From Artemisia argyi (Eukaryota > Streptophyta > Magnoliopsida > Asterales > Asteraceae): a DNA stretch of 64,000 nt. Where the stretch lies: contig CM060680.1 in NCBI GenBank assembly GCA_030686995.1, positions 202,665,322-202,729,321 of the forward strand, given 5' to 3'. The position numbers and the translations under genes are program-made. Below, piece by piece: positions 24,186 through 37,397 of this stretch; the first letter of the stretch is position 1; every line of letters begins with the position of its first letter. A model generated the notes under the pieces. It saw only the letters and a program-made list of their open reading frames with translations. It searched no databases and was not told the DNA's origin.

Positions 24186-24737
24186 GTCCTCGAAATCTCT
24201 CGTCTATTACTATCCAAAACAAAATCTCAACATAACAACTTCTAATTACAAGCTCATCTAAAATTTCCCACAATTGACGACTTGTCATATGGAGAATTAA
24301 CTATTTTGACTTTATATAAGTCAAACTTCACACTATCATCACTTCATTCACAAATACACTAACATGACCTTAAGTCATATACCGGCCAAAATTACACTTT
24401 ACACAATATCAACACTTATCTACTTCCAAAAACCGGTAACTTATCTCGCAATATATACATAGTACCATATAAACGGCACTTCCAAAAACCATATCTACGC
24501 ATTACTAAAGCAATCTTCTTGTTAAGTCGTGGGAATTCCACCCATCATCTTATCAACTTAAAGCAAAAACTCATTCTATGCGTCTATCTTAAGGTTCATA
24601 TAGGACCTTAACGCCGCTACAAGCTTTTATATCTAATCTCTTCTTATAACGTCTAACTTGTTTTAGTTTTCACTTTCTCATATCTCTACCCGTATTCATG
24701 TCATATCGGCTACACATATGCCCACTCCTTTATAACT

Positions 24738-24852
24738 CTTTACTTACATAAAAAGGCGTCCCAATCTATGCAAGTAAAGAATTATAAACTTATGGTTCGG
24801 CGATTTACAATTTCTTTATTTAAATGAAGAGGCGTCCCAATCCATTTAAATA
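24738..24852 (-). other. Twin stem-loops with a shared loop sequence
   Basis: 24738-24779 and 24817-24852 form two hairpins whose stems differ (CTTTACTTGCAT with ATGTAAGTAAAG, containing one G-U pair; TATTTAAATG with CATTTAAATA, perfect). The loop GATTGGGACGCCT is the same in both (minus-strand sense). Different stems with the same loop argue for a selected RNA structure, for example a packaging or dimerisation signal. Function is inference. Confidence 0.5.
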
Positions 24853-24959
24853 ATGAGATTATAAATCCTCCTACTCATGTACTTCCAACACAACAATTAT
24901 ACTTACTTTACTTTCCTTCTTTTCTAGCCTTGGATCCAATCTCACTAACTATTCATCCA

Positions 24960-25385
24960 TGTCATAAAGACAAGCTGGCTATCCCGAAGGATACCATAAT
25001 ATCCATGCCCTTGCGGCAAGCTGGGCCACCCCGAAGGATGCCATAACTATCATCCATGCCATAAGGCAAGCTGTACAACCATGCCATGAAAGGCAAGCTA
25101 AGCTATCCCAAAGGATACTTTCATACATGCCAAGAATATAGGCAAACCATGCCGGCGAAGGCAAGCTAACAACCATGCCATGAAGGCAAGCTAACAACCA
25201 TGCCGTAAAGGCAAGCTAGGCCATCTCAAAGGATGCCAAAACACATGCCACGAAGGCAAGCTAACAACCATGCCGTAAAGGCAAGCTAACAACCATGCCA
25301 TGAAGACAAGCTAGGCCATCTCAAAGGATGCCAAATACATGCCATAAAGGCAAGCTGGGCTATCCCGAAGGATACCAAAACTAGA
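24960..25385. repeat. Degenerate minisatellite in the LTR element
   Basis: Tandem units of about 25-45 bp built from CCATGCCATGAAGGCAAGCT and CTATCCCGAAGGATACCA variants. Open frames across it are by-products of the repeat. Confidence 0.7.
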
Positions 25386-26755
25386 GAATTGGATCCAAGC
25401 TATATCTAACTTATCATCTTTACTCACTTTATCTTTCATGTACTTTTATAATTAAGTACACGCTATCACTTGAACACTTCTCATTTCCTTGAGCAATTTC
25501 AACATTCTCTACCACGTTTACTTTCATCTAGACAAGTTGCTATATTACACTTGTTAAAATATGTTTGCATTCTCACAATGCTACTTATCATTTATCCGTC
25601 AACCCCAAGTTGACTCATACATTCACTACGTGGCATCTCTATTTTAGACAAGTTCTATATGATGCTTGTCCATTTACAGTTTACGCATTCTCTATGTGTC
25701 CTTACCACACACTTTTACTATTATCCGTCAACCCTTGTTGACCATGTTCACAACTCATACTATTACTTCATTTTGTCTACTCAACTTTACACATATAAGC
25801 CTTACATAGGCTTATTCCATAACATTTTCATTAATCTCATCACATACTATCCAATATATAAACATGACTATACTCATGTTTTACAATTCTTCTAGCGCAC
25901 TTCATATCACTTATGAATTCAAGCGCAATCTATGTCTCATTCATCACTTCTAGTTATCACGCTTAACCATTTACTTACTAACACATTTTACTTATCATGT
26001 TTTATATATAACATGATCTCGTCACATCTTAACCGTATACTTTAACTTTTCTTATTTTAATTAAGCGTGTAGGACTTATGCTTCAAGCATCTACTCATTA
26101 TTACATCTAAGCGTTCATGTCTCACGAAATATGCATTCCAATGCATCTATCTCAACTCATACACTTCTGTGAATCGTGCTCTCAAGCACATCACATAAAA
26201 CTTAGACATATAATAAACTACTACCATAGACTTAACGCCACATAAACAATAACTCTTAACACTTATCTAACAAGTGTTAAAACATTCATAATCATAATCA
26301 AATCATATAGTCTATGGCTCATACATCACATTAAACAATCAAACTATATCTAAGCATCAACATTCTAACTAGCCGCAAGCACTAGTCTACCTTATAACTA
26401 AGGCATCATAAAACCTTACTCTACTTACTAGCCCATCTCTAATACCGTTTAGCATTAATACTCGCATTCTATTACCATACTATCACATAATCACATCATA
26501 ATCACCGACACCAACCGAGGTCCACGGTTAACTAATCATTTAAGCATTTCAAGTCCTCTACGGACTTACATCTCATACACATCAACACTATATCATACAT
26601 CCACCACTTATCATCTATAAGTTCAACTAGCATAAAACATAATCCGTCTCACACTTAACAATTACTTTTCCGCATTACTCAAACTTATAGCCATCGCAAT
26701 CTACGAGTGGTTTAAGACTAGGAAACCTATAGTGGAAACCTAATTCACTTAAACC

Positions 26756-26770
26756 GAAGCTCTGATACCA
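26756..26770 (-). other. Primer-binding site (tRNA-iMet type)
   Basis: Reading on the minus strand, the 5' LTR ends ...GTGTAACA, followed by ACT and then TGGTATCAGAGC, the standard plant initiator-Met primer site. It fixes the element's orientation as minus. Confidence 0.85.
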
Positions 26771-26773
26771 AGT

Positions 26774-28830
26774 TGTTACACCCCGTGCCCGCTTAGACCA
26801 AAAAAATTGAAACTTTACGCGCGGAAACGCTTGACTTTAATGGACATACCGTTACTCTTTTACAATCTGACAAAAATATATGAACATCCAGACATTGAGA
26901 CTATTTTTAAATGAAACTATAATCAATTACCTTCGAAACGCCGGGTGGCACGACCCGTGGCTCCTTACGGATTAAAAGATATGATTTTTCAAAAACCGAC
27001 AAAATCTGTCCACTGTTCACACCGAAATTTGGTGTCCCAAAACCGAAATTTGGTATGTTTCATTCCGAAATTTCCCCCTTTCACACAACAAAAAACCCAT
27101 ACCACCTTATTTTCACACCAAACTCACCCAAAGCCATTTACATTTCATAATAAATCATTTACATAATCAATCAACCCATTTGCTACCCAAAATGGGTAAA
27201 AACACACTTAACCCAAACACCCCTTTATCTGCGTAATCCTTTTATGCACCTTTCTACCCATTTTCCGGAAAAACAACTTCTATAACTCGAAAATTAAGAA
27301 AACTTTCCAGATTTACTTAATACATCCATGGGCTCATTTCCATGTGAAAACATTTACCATTTGACTCTCGGAAATATACTTTACAAATTGACGGGTTTTG
27401 TGCCAAAACCCGTTTTGACCCATTTACATGCCATAAGTCACATACGACTTCCATAACGCTTCAAACTTAACCAAAATCATTAACATAACATATAAAACTT
27501 GTTCCATACACACATGACCCGTTTACATCCTAAAATGGGTAGAAACACGCTTATGCCAAACACTCCCTTAACTTTTCCCATTTACGCATAAAACATACTT
27601 TGACACAACGGTTGACCACCAAAACGTTAGGACAACCTTGACATACTCTTTACACATTGTAGAAAGACTCTCGGGGTTACAACCATGACTAGAGCTCGGT
27701 ATTCTACCTAGCTCAACTATCTTACCAAAGTCCTTCTACTTCACATATCCAAGCCTTCCATAAATGCATACCAACCTACAAAAGGTTAGACAACTAAACC
27801 GTAAGCACAAAGGCTTAGTAAGTAAACGGGTATAACATAACATTACATATCAATCACACATTACACATCATAACTATCAATCCATAACAACCATAAACAT
27901 GAACACATACCTCTAGCCACTTAAGCATCACCATACTATCTCATCACACCTAAACCCACTTAGCTAACACTTCACTTGCTAGCTACGCCAAACTAGCCTT
28001 ATAATCACTTTCACACAACACATATCTTCCAAACCATTCAATAACCATATCAAGATAATCATATAACACATAATGGAATGAAATCAACATAACATCACAT
28101 TATAACCGGTTACTTACCTTAGCTTCCAAAGCTAAGCTACAATCATAAAATCAACATCATCATCATCATCATTACTAGCCATCATCATCATCATCATCAA
28201 TCTTTATCATCTATCAAATCCTAAAACATAACAATCAATAATCATAAACAAGGGTTTATACAAAACCCATTATAACTAACTCATCCTCCTTTCTATATCA
28301 TCATATGATCATATCTTGATTATATGATGATTTCCCACTTCTAACCATAACTCTAAACCATTTAATGATCAAGACAATGAATACTTACTTGTAGGGAGGA
28401 TCATAACAAACTTAACTCTTGATGTGGAACACAAAACCTTCATCAATTACTTGATCATCCAACTAGCTTTCTTCCCTCCTTTCTTCTCTCTAAAACCGTA
28501 CATCAAACATACCTAGAATGATAAGGGATTTTCTAGAATTCCCTGGATATACTTATCTAGGCATAACTTTGGGATAATAGCAAGAATGGCCCCTCAAGTC
28601 TCTTTTCCATTACTTTGGCCACAACCAACTTATAACATATTTATGCTTGACAACATTAATCCCTCAAGTTACACATCATAACTTCCCAAAACTATATTAG
28701 TCATACTTTGACTATTAGTTTGACTATCGGGTTTGACCGCAACGCAACATTCGTTGACTGGCCAATCATATGAGGTCTTTATCATTTTCATCTAGGGTGG
28801 GGTCCCAACACCCGGGAAACGGGTCTAACA
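26774..28830 (-). repeat. 5' LTR (right LTR on the plus strand)
   Basis: 2,057 bp, same length as the left LTR and with no difference that I could find by eye. It is followed by the second TCTAG target copy. Confidence 0.9.
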
Positions 28831-28835
28831 TCTAG

Positions 28836-31509
28836 ATTCTCAGGTGCTACCAAAGAGCAAATAAAAATATGATCATTTAAAAATGAAACACGAGCCTAGC
28901 TAAATACACGTGAACCCATAACGTGTTGATGAATTGATACATAGTGATATATATTATTAAAAAAAATATATGATCGTACTCGAGTAAGTTCACTGTATAA
29001 TTTCAAAAGAGAAAATGAATCGTAATATTAACAGTATGCATAACTCACGACAAGTTAACCAAGACCAAATATGATAGGGTGCACAATTTTTTTTTAAACC
29101 CTGATATAATAGAGTTAAATCCATGTACCGGGTGCATTTAGAAAAAATCGATTTTTTTTCTTTTTTCAAAAATTAACACTATATCGAAAAAATAACCCCC
29201 TGGTTCCGTCCTTGGTTGACCACTAAAAGGTGGCTTAGTGGCAAAAACTTTGGGTGAGACGTCTTAGGTGCAAACAATCCTGAAATGGTCGCATTAATCT
29301 TCAGAAAAAGAAGGCTTTAACCAGTTTGAGTGTGCGTAATGGTGGTCCAAACCTTGTGAATTAGTCGATAAAAAAATTAGAAATCATGATTAGAAAATAA
29401 ACTAAAAGAAAAAAGGGATAGTTTAAACTTTAAAATTATACCATTTTTAGATAGTTTGTAATGAGTACGTTTAAACTCCTATACTGACTAAAACATGGAT
29501 GGATTACACAATCGCTACTATACTCTTTATTTGGTTCAGTTCGTGAATCTGGTATGAGTCCCCTTTATGTTTTCAAGACGTCAAAGGTCCATTAAGAGCT
29601 ATGACATCTAATGAATTTTAGGAACTTTAGTATAAGACCTAGCTTTTCAATAATATGTATTACTTGTCAACATATGTTTCTTTGACTTGTTAGTCAATAT
29701 ATGTCGGAGATATAGCTCTTAAGAAATTTGCTCTTTAAACTAGGTAGCTTAGCTACATTTTTTTGTATGTTTATCCAAGAAACGTATTCATACTTTTTAG
29801 CAGTAGTAATATCACAAAGAAATTATCTGTGTAATTAGTTATAAGACAACAACACCAATGTCCAATTTTGTTAGAGCGGAGTATGGGGAGGTAGGATCTG
29901 GAAACGAGTTCTTCATGGTGTTCTAGCTAGAGATGACAATTCTGAATCTTTGTTTTTTTGTAAATGCAAGACGATGTTTTACAAATGGGAAATTAAGATG
30001 ATAATAAGAATTTTGCTCGATAGTCTTGATTTTTGAAGCATTTCTAGCCAAAATTAAATAAGAACCTTCATAGAAATTGATGTACGTGTGTATCAATGGC
30101 CTGACTTCAATGGGCTTTTGGTAGTATCAAACCTTTAACGGGCCTTGGAACTCGGTAACAAAAATCATAACAATGACATCTCTCTATCACTTTTTATATG
30201 TTATTCTAGTTCTTCATGAGAACAAACTTTGTTATAATGGTGCATATCAGCTAATCGGTTAATGGTTAAAAATTCAAGAAACGTGCATGCGAAAATAAAC
30301 TAATAATCCGTTTTCGTTGCTTGCCATTACGTGGAAAGTTTGACATAATACTTAGAATGCAACTTCACTTGGTCATAATTTATCACAATCATCTCATTTG
30401 TTGAAAGGAAATGTAAACAAGGTGAAATGTAATCATCAATTATTTATTTATTTGTAATAATTCGATTCTAATTAACTATTTCTATTGGGTGTACTAGGGC
30501 CCGTTTGTTTTAAGTTAGGATTTACTTTGGGGATAACTTTGGGGATGGGGTTTAAAGGTGGGTGGGTTGGGACTAATTGTTACTCCTTAAGATTTGTGTT
30601 TGGTTTATCATTAATTTTACTGTTAGCTTTAACTTTCCCATTAATGCATTGTCATGGTCAAACACAATATATAATAGAATAATATGAAAAAATGAAAGAA
30701 GCCAAGAAAGTACTCGTATATCATTGACTAGTGGGCAAGTGGGAAGAAAAAGTGGGCAAGTAGGGTTGTGTCAGTATAATCCAGGCTTCCATGGTGGGTT
30801 TTGTAGATCCCTTTTTATTTGGACTGAGTTCCATTTTTAAATGTTACGTATATTAACCAAACAAAACTTTTTGACTTTAGGACTTATCCCTCGGGTTAAA
30901 AACCTCAAACAAACGGGCCCTAATTCAAATGTCTCAATATCCTGGGTGAATATTGTGAATATTTAAGTACACGCAATTTTGATTCTAAAAAATTATCTTC
31001 TTTGCTAATCCTCATGAGTGGTCATAGGAACCCAAGGTGGCAAGTACTTGTAATAATTCGACTCTACAGGGGCGGTTTTGGGCCGGCGCAACATCAGCAA
31101 CCGAGCCGGGCCCAACCCAATAAGGGGCACTAAAATTTTTATACCCATTATATGTACTAGGCCCAACCCACTATGGATATTATAATATAGGGGCACTCTT
31201 TTTTTTTTCGTGCCAGGCCTAATTGTTTTTTGACGTTCTCAGCACCGCCATCTATTTATATGAATTTCATGCAAGCTTTAACGAATACTGACATCTAATA
31301 ACTTAATTAGCTATAAAAATGTATTTACAAAGCACTAGCGTATAAGGTGCATCTCAAGCACTTGTTGATCCATTTTCTCGAGAGATGGGAGGTGCCACCA
31401 ATGAATCTTGGGACTAATTTGTTTTCCGTATTTTGTTAAGGCTGGTCATTGTAATCCACAAACCAAACTGAATTACCATTACCATTAAAAATAAATAAAT
31501 AAATAAATA

Positions 31510-31558
<49 letters not shown>

Positions 31559-31933
31559 CTAAACCGCAGTTATTTTTTACTCCGTACTTTTGTCAAATGG
31601 GTTCTATTGTCTGTGACGAATCAACAAAAAATTTAGCTCAAAGGTTTTTTTAATAAAGACGGGTCAAACCAGTCGAGCTAATTTTTTACCAAATCAACCC
31701 ATATGGAACTTCTGTCGAGAGTGTCTCCTATTATATTACACTTAAGAATGAGTGATAACATTGAAATGATATTGCATACAATATAATGTTCATATATCTC
31801 AGTTGCTGAAAGGAAATGTAAACAAGGAGTTACACATAAGAAACCTTTGATAGATGGAAATGATACAAAACAGTATAAAATTAAACAGCATTATGCAATA
31901 TCCTTGGGAATGAGCCTCACGGTTAATAATGAT
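28836..31933. other. Intergenic, 3' flank of ankyrin gene 3
   Basis: No gene recognised. It contains a MITE at 30496-30921 and an A-rich microsatellite (AAAT repeats followed by about 44 A, 31487-31556). The latter may be the poly(A) tail of an old retroposed sequence. Confidence 0.5.
30496..30921. mobile_element. MITE with AGGGCCCGTTTGTTT inverted ends
   Basis: The left end AGGGCCCGTTTGTTT and right end AAACAAACGGGCCCT are perfect 15-bp inverted repeats around a noncoding core. The outermost flanks do not give a clear target duplication, so the superfamily (hAT or PIF/Harbinger) is unresolved. A related TIR is at 42290-42631. Confidence 0.7.
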
Positions 31934-34900
31934 TCAGTAGAAGTAGGAATCCAGTTCTCTGACAAAAATACCACGACCATATGTAGCACTTATCAGTTCA
32001 ATGATAAGAGGACATTGCAACGTCACAAAAGAAGTAATTGGAAGGCATGTCAATGCACCTATTGGAATAAGCATCGACAAGTTACCTTGTCCAAACACAA
32101 GGAACAATGTTGCTCCAAAAGCTATGATCATTGCTGTTGTTGATAGGAACAACATCGTGAGGCCGATAATCAGCTTTGTAGGTAACTTATAAAGAAAGTC
32201 TTGTTCCGCAAAACGTGCAGTAAGGATCGATAAAAACATCAACAAGGATGTAACATCTGTGAATAATGATATTGCATTTGATATAGCAAATACTGTGAAT
32301 GCAATGTCGTTAGTGAAAATTGGTATCCCAGATTCCTGATTATTGCCACCGGGCACTGTTATAGCTGCTGCAAATACAATGGTGATAATGAGTGCAGCTG
32401 TTATTGTGTATGACTCGGCAGTTTTCTTTATCCAGTTCTCTCCCTCGATCACCAGGTCTTTGTGCTCTCTTGTGAAAACCATTTCAGGCGTTTCATCATC
32501 CGAGTTCTTTTGTAACCGGTTTAAGGGACATACAAATCGTTCAACTTCCTAATAAATATTACGACATATTAACCTTGGAAGATATATAATAATACGTCTT
32601 AACAACTTTATGTATGCTGAATAAAATTCAAACTTCGATCGAGTCATTGGTTAAAGTACATTACCTTGAACCATTGTAGTTCGCGTTGAACTTGCAGAGC
32701 TGCCCCCGATATTAGATTAAATTTGTTAATAGGTGCCAATCTTGCAGCCAAATGCAAGAGGTTATTCCCAAAAGCATCTTTCATTGTTTTATAAATATTC
32801 TTGTGTTCGCTCATTTCGTATAGTAGGTTGTAAATCTTCTCTGAACGACTTATCACAGAATATTGAATAAAATTATGACCATCTTCATTGGTACTCCAAA
32901 TTGCATCTGGAAATGACCTCATAATACGTCTAATAAAAGTGGATGCATTTCTTCTAGTGGCTTCAAAAGTCGAAGTGGTGTAATACTGATGATAGGTGCT
33001 CACGTTATCTTTAGTAAATAGTATCTTGTCACATACATCAGATAAGAGATTTGTTGCATCTTCATGAATCTGAATCGTATCTTTAAAGAAAGGTTGTACT
33101 GCAATATAAAAACAAATCAAAATCTCAAAAAAATAAGTAACTTCCTTTCTCTTACATTTTTGGTCAAATAAGTATTGTAACTTTTGATTGGTCTTACCAA
33201 GTAGCTTAAGGAATCCGTAGAACACACTTGCAACTGCATAAAAGGCTGCAAGATGAGTTGATTGTTAGAATTGTGGAGGTACGGTTCAACCAGTGAACTA
33301 CAAAAACATTAATTAGTGTCTCAAATGAAGTATTTACTTTCAACTTTACAAGAAGGGTTGAATTATAATACTAAGAATGTTGTTTTCCGTGAGAATCATG
33401 TACGAATGGTTTAAAAATTCATTTTCACACTATCTTCTTTGTGAGTGTCCGATTTAAATAACTTATTAAGAATGTCTGGTAAAATAATCATATAATATTA
33501 CATGATAATTAAAAAAAAGTAAAAAAATAAAAAATCCATGCAACTATTCATAGATAAATTGTGATTAGTTGGAAGAATTATTTATTACAATTATAAATTG
33601 TTAGTATAATTCATTTGTACCGTAATTATTGTACTCTATTGTACTCGTATAATCATTAAATGTATGTGATAATCTAAATATATAAAAAGATAATCACATA
33701 AAGAAATATGTTATTATTTGGTTACATTATATGATTACATCATAAGAATTATTTAGTTGTCAAAAAACTGTCACGAAAAATTAAGTCTTAGGAAGTTATT
33801 TAAAAAATTATCTTAATAAGACACACACAAAATTCTGAAGAAAAATAAAAGTTTAATAGTTTTACGTACTCATAGGAATTGACATTCTTATATAAACTTT
33901 CATCGTGATAAGGAAGAAAAATTAACTCAAATTTTTCCAAAAGAATCCATAATAATTTGGAGGTTTGGGATTAAAAATCCTTGAATTTCTTTCTAAAAGT
34001 TCATTAAAACAAATGTAACTAAATTGTCACGAATTATGATTTTATGTACCCTACTAATTATTTGACCTTTTTATAACTCACATTTTTAATTTTGACTTTT
34101 ATGTGTACATTGTGCCAATTTTAACATTTTGTATATCAATAACAGAGGGGTAAAATTGTTAAAAAAATAATAATAAATAATACATACAAAGTTCAAAATT
34201 TAAAAGTATGAGTTATATAAAAGTCAATAAATTATTAGACTACATAAAACCATAAAATGTGACAAGCTGGTTACATTTTATTTTTATTTTATTTATTATT
34301 TCTTATTTAAAGATAGTACAAAAAAACTAAATGATCAATTTACTTTCCCAGCCTCTCTCTGGCGTAGAAAATTTTAAAGATTGAAACTTTTTCTTTTCAA
34401 ATATTCTTTAACCTCAAACTATTAAAAGGGTTTATGTTTGTGAGAAACAAAGAATTCGTAATAAGAAAAAAGTTTGAAAAATAGGAGTTTAATACGAGTA
34501 GCAGTTTGGGAAATGAAAAATCGCCTTCTTTTGTTTAGGGAATTTTAAATAAGAAGTTGAAAAAGTTATCAAATTCTTCTCTTTTAATCTTTTATCATGT
34601 TGTTCTTATTTAATGTTTATCATCTCATGACGTACCTAATGAAAGTATCCAAAAAAGATAAATTAATATCTTTAAAGGTAGGTGACCAAGTGTCGACTCC
34701 ACATAGTTTTTAAGTCTGTCTAAAGTAGGCCTGTTGGAAGCACCCATCCTATTAACCTCTTCCTCCCAACCTGAAACGTAAATAAAAAAAGGATGGGTTA
34801 TATTGACGGGGTGGTTTTTTTATATTGACCCCCCTTTTTTTTTCCTTTTTGATTTTTTTTTTTTATAATTTTGTTTATATCAAAAAGCTATAAACCTGAA

Positions 34901-36973
34901 AGTGCGGAAGAAAAAATATAAAGTTTAATAAGTCAAACGGTTAAAACTGTTTGAAATACGAAACAAAAACTGTGTTATACTGAAATAAAATGAGACAAAA
35001 GGATAAGGGGACAAGTGGACAGCTAGGGGGTAGACCCGTTACAATAGTAGATCCCATAAAAAATTGGCGTACATGAACTTTAATTAATAAAGAAACAAAT
35101 TCATTACCTCTTTCCCCAAAATTGAGTTCACGTGGAAAGTTTTGAGCTAATGCCGTCAATACAGCATCACTATCGTCAACTATGGCATCGGGGAAATCAT
35201 GGATTATCATATTTGCTAAGCCTACATATTTCAGAAAATTAGTGGTATATAAAATGACAAGCTCATCACAGCTTTTGAAGACAATGAATGATACTTACTA
35301 AAATCTTGACAAGAAATAGCAAGAACGACAAGCTCCTCGCGGCTTTGACCCGAAACAAGAGCATCATACCCTTTTTCTTTCATGTGTTTAAACAAACGAT
35401 TAGATGTCTTGGTATGCATATTGGAAATAGATAAGGCAAGTGGAGTGTGACCCTCCTTGTCGGTGGCTAATAACAATTCCGGGTTTCTTTTCACCAACAT
35501 GTCGACAGCTTCAATGTTGCCACCAATAGCAGCAACATGAAGAAGAGTACTTCTATCAGAATTTATCAAATCTATCAGGGTGATCTCTTTCGGTGTCAAT
35601 TCCAACAATTTCTTTAAAAAATCATACTTATTGGTAGAAGAACCCACTGCTACATGGAGTAATGTGTTTCCATTACTCGTGAGTTTGTCCCAGGGTTTAA
35701 GACTACCTTCTTGTAATTGGTCTATTAGAAAACTTGTTTGTCCTTTTAGAACAGACCTATAAACCGTTATCCTGCAGAGCTCTTCGTACCATATATCGGT
35801 ATATTTTTTCTTGCTCGTTTCTTCAGATACTGAGTCTGCTTGTCTTGTCGTTAATTTTGTTTCTACATGATCAAAATTTTCAATTTTGGTTAGGGATGAG
35901 TTATCCACACTAAAGCAACGACGTACATATATATAGAAGATATGTACGTGTTATAATTTAATTAAATCACCAAACTAAAGCAACGACATACATATACATA
36001 GCTTCAGATTTAACGCTCAATTGGTAACAGCATCTCAAGAGTATGTACTTGAATTTACACTAAGTTGGTTCCCCTAAAAACAACTCATCTCTTAAACTTT
36101 ATTAAAATTTTAAGAAAACTAAAAAGCCCACCTTATTAAAATGGATATATTAAACTAATATGAATATCAATAAGTTACTTTAGGCCAAGCGGTGTAAAGT
36201 GACAATTATATGAGACATGAGTTAACCGGACCCCCTTGTAGGGAGTGTTTGTGGAAGACAGTGCTGTCGCCGCCTGTACTGTCTACATTAAAACTTGTAC
36301 ATTTTGACTAAAGTAGGTGGACCCCCATTAATGGGAGGGTCCGGTTAACACATCCCTTATATGAAAGTATCAAAATAAAAAGCACATCTCTAGCTAGAAA
36401 CGGTAAGAATGAAATCAAGAGAAAGTTGGTTGTTGTAGAAGATTTTTTCATAAAAAAATAAACCAACGATGTTTCAGTAGATCATTCCATAGGTCTTGGA
36501 CTTTTAAGTTTCAAACATAACTATTTGTCTAAATCACAGAACCAAACAAATAAAACTTCCGTTAGCAAAGGAAATAATCTACCTGAAGGACCATAACTAC
36601 GTTCCAGTTCATCCCATAAATCTTTTGCAGTGAAATCTGGGTTCTTTTGCATGTGTATGAGATGATTGACAGCCTTCCTAGCTGCTTCTTCAGAGAGTGA
36701 ACCAAGAATCCAGCCTTTCACAAGTGAATCTGATGCCTCCATGGCCATATCTCCAACTTTCCCTTTCCCCTTCCCATTCTCCGCACCTTTGATGAAATCC
36801 ACATGTTGACTCTTTAATAGACACTCCATCTGTATTCTCCAAAGATTATACTGGCTCTTACCGCTCAGCTTCACCGTAACGAAATTTGGGCCAATAACAT
36901 GTGAAGGGTTTGTATATGCTTCATTAACATTCACTGCAACGCTTGGATTCGAAGTTGAAGCTGCATTCATCAT
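31934..36973 (-). CDS. Gag-like/ankyrin-repeat/PGG-domain membrane protein, gene 3 (intact)
   Basis: Six-exon model on the minus strand: 36583-36973, 35299-35862, 35108-35221, 34636-34770, 32665-33245, 31934-32548. All introns are GT-AG, phases match, and the total is 2,400 nt (799 residues), so this is the intact member. Residues about 1-130 are a copia-gag-like (UBN2-type) domain (NFVTVKLSGKSQYNLW, SLVKGWILGSLSEE). Residues about 131-320 hold ankyrin repeats (NGNTLLHVAVG, LLHVAAIGGNIEAVDML, EGHTPLALSI). Another ankyrin unit (FGNNLLHLAARLAP) precedes the PGG domain (VPGGNN), which has four hydrophobic helices. Relatives are ACD6 and ITN1, membrane proteins in immunity and salt/ABA signalling. 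Intron 3 contains a MITE (34791-35056) absent from the paralogues. The frame-open start of the ankyrin exon is not an ATG, supporting the upstream exon. Without RNA the gag-like fusion remains inferred; the ankyrin/PGG part is firm. Confidence 0.82.
34791..35056. mobile_element. MITE family M1, copy 2, in an intron of gene 3
   Basis: Inserted between A-rich flanks (ATAAAAAA-type duplication of about 7-9 bp), where genes 1 and 2 read straight through (4020-4035 and 16854-16866). It begins GGATGGGTTATATTGAC and carries the M1 core in inverse orientation. The duplication length suggests a MULE- or hAT-type element. Confidence 0.7.
36231..36349. mobile_element. Small MITE with GTTAACCGGACCC inverted ends
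   Basis: 119 bp with perfect 13-bp ends GTTAACCGGACCC / GGGTCCGGTTAAC. It lies in the first intron of gene 3 and is absent from the other two paralogues. No internal frame. Confidence 0.65.
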
Positions 36974-37397
36974 TTTGATCTTAGTTAAAAAAAATTGTAT
37001 CTTTTTTACTTTATTTGTGTGAATCCTCCTTTCATCTTTCCAAAAGTTTTTTGTGTACTTTCTAATATAAAATACTCCGTAATAAGTTTTGTGAGAAGTG
37101 TATTGTCAAAAGGGTCAGAATGAAATTAAAAGAAAGTTGGTTGTTGTAGAAGATTTGGCATAGAAAAAATAAACTAACCATGTTTCAGTCATTGCTTCAA
37201 AGTCGTTTCATGAAAAAAGTTGCGCTCGAATGATAAAAAAACAAAAAACTTTTGAAAATTATATGCTCAATAAAAGTCATTCCTCAAATCACTATTAGAG
37301 ATGCTTGGGTGCTACATAATTTTAACTGTTTGTCTAAACTCTAACTCACAAAGTCAAACAAATAAAACTTCGATTGCAAAGCAGAGATTGTACATAC
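36974..37397. other. Spacer between two gag-like exons
   Basis: About 420 bp, similar to the spacers between the gag-like exons of gene 1 (shared runs such as GAAGATTT and AGTCATTCCTCAAATCACTA). No gene. Confidence 0.5.

Larger units (their letters stand above)
24161..26773 (-). other. Internal region of the LTR element (noncoding)
   Basis: 2.6 kb without a credible coding frame on either strand. It holds twin hairpins (24738-24852) and a degenerate minisatellite (24960-25385). Confidence 0.75.
22104..28830 (-). mobile_element. Complete non-autonomous LTR retrotransposon (6,727 bp)
   Basis: Two 2,057-bp direct repeats (22104-24160 and 26774-28830) bracket a 2,613-bp internal region, and the whole is flanked by the 5-bp duplication TCTAG (22099-22103 and 28831-28835). 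Each LTR has TG...CA ends. The primer-binding site TGGTATCAGAGC (tRNA-iMet type) lies next to the right LTR, and a polypurine tract AAATAAGGGGGATAG next to the left LTR, so transcription runs on the minus strand. No gag, protease, reverse transcriptase or integrase frame is visible. The LTR sequences look identical wherever compared, indicating very recent insertion. It must be mobilised in trans; Ty3/Gypsy affiliation is inferred from the LTR and primer-site style only. Confidence 0.9.

Noticed and set aside
24979..25197. 72-codon minus-strand frame in the LTR element
   Set aside because: It translates the minisatellite and is not conserved as a protein.
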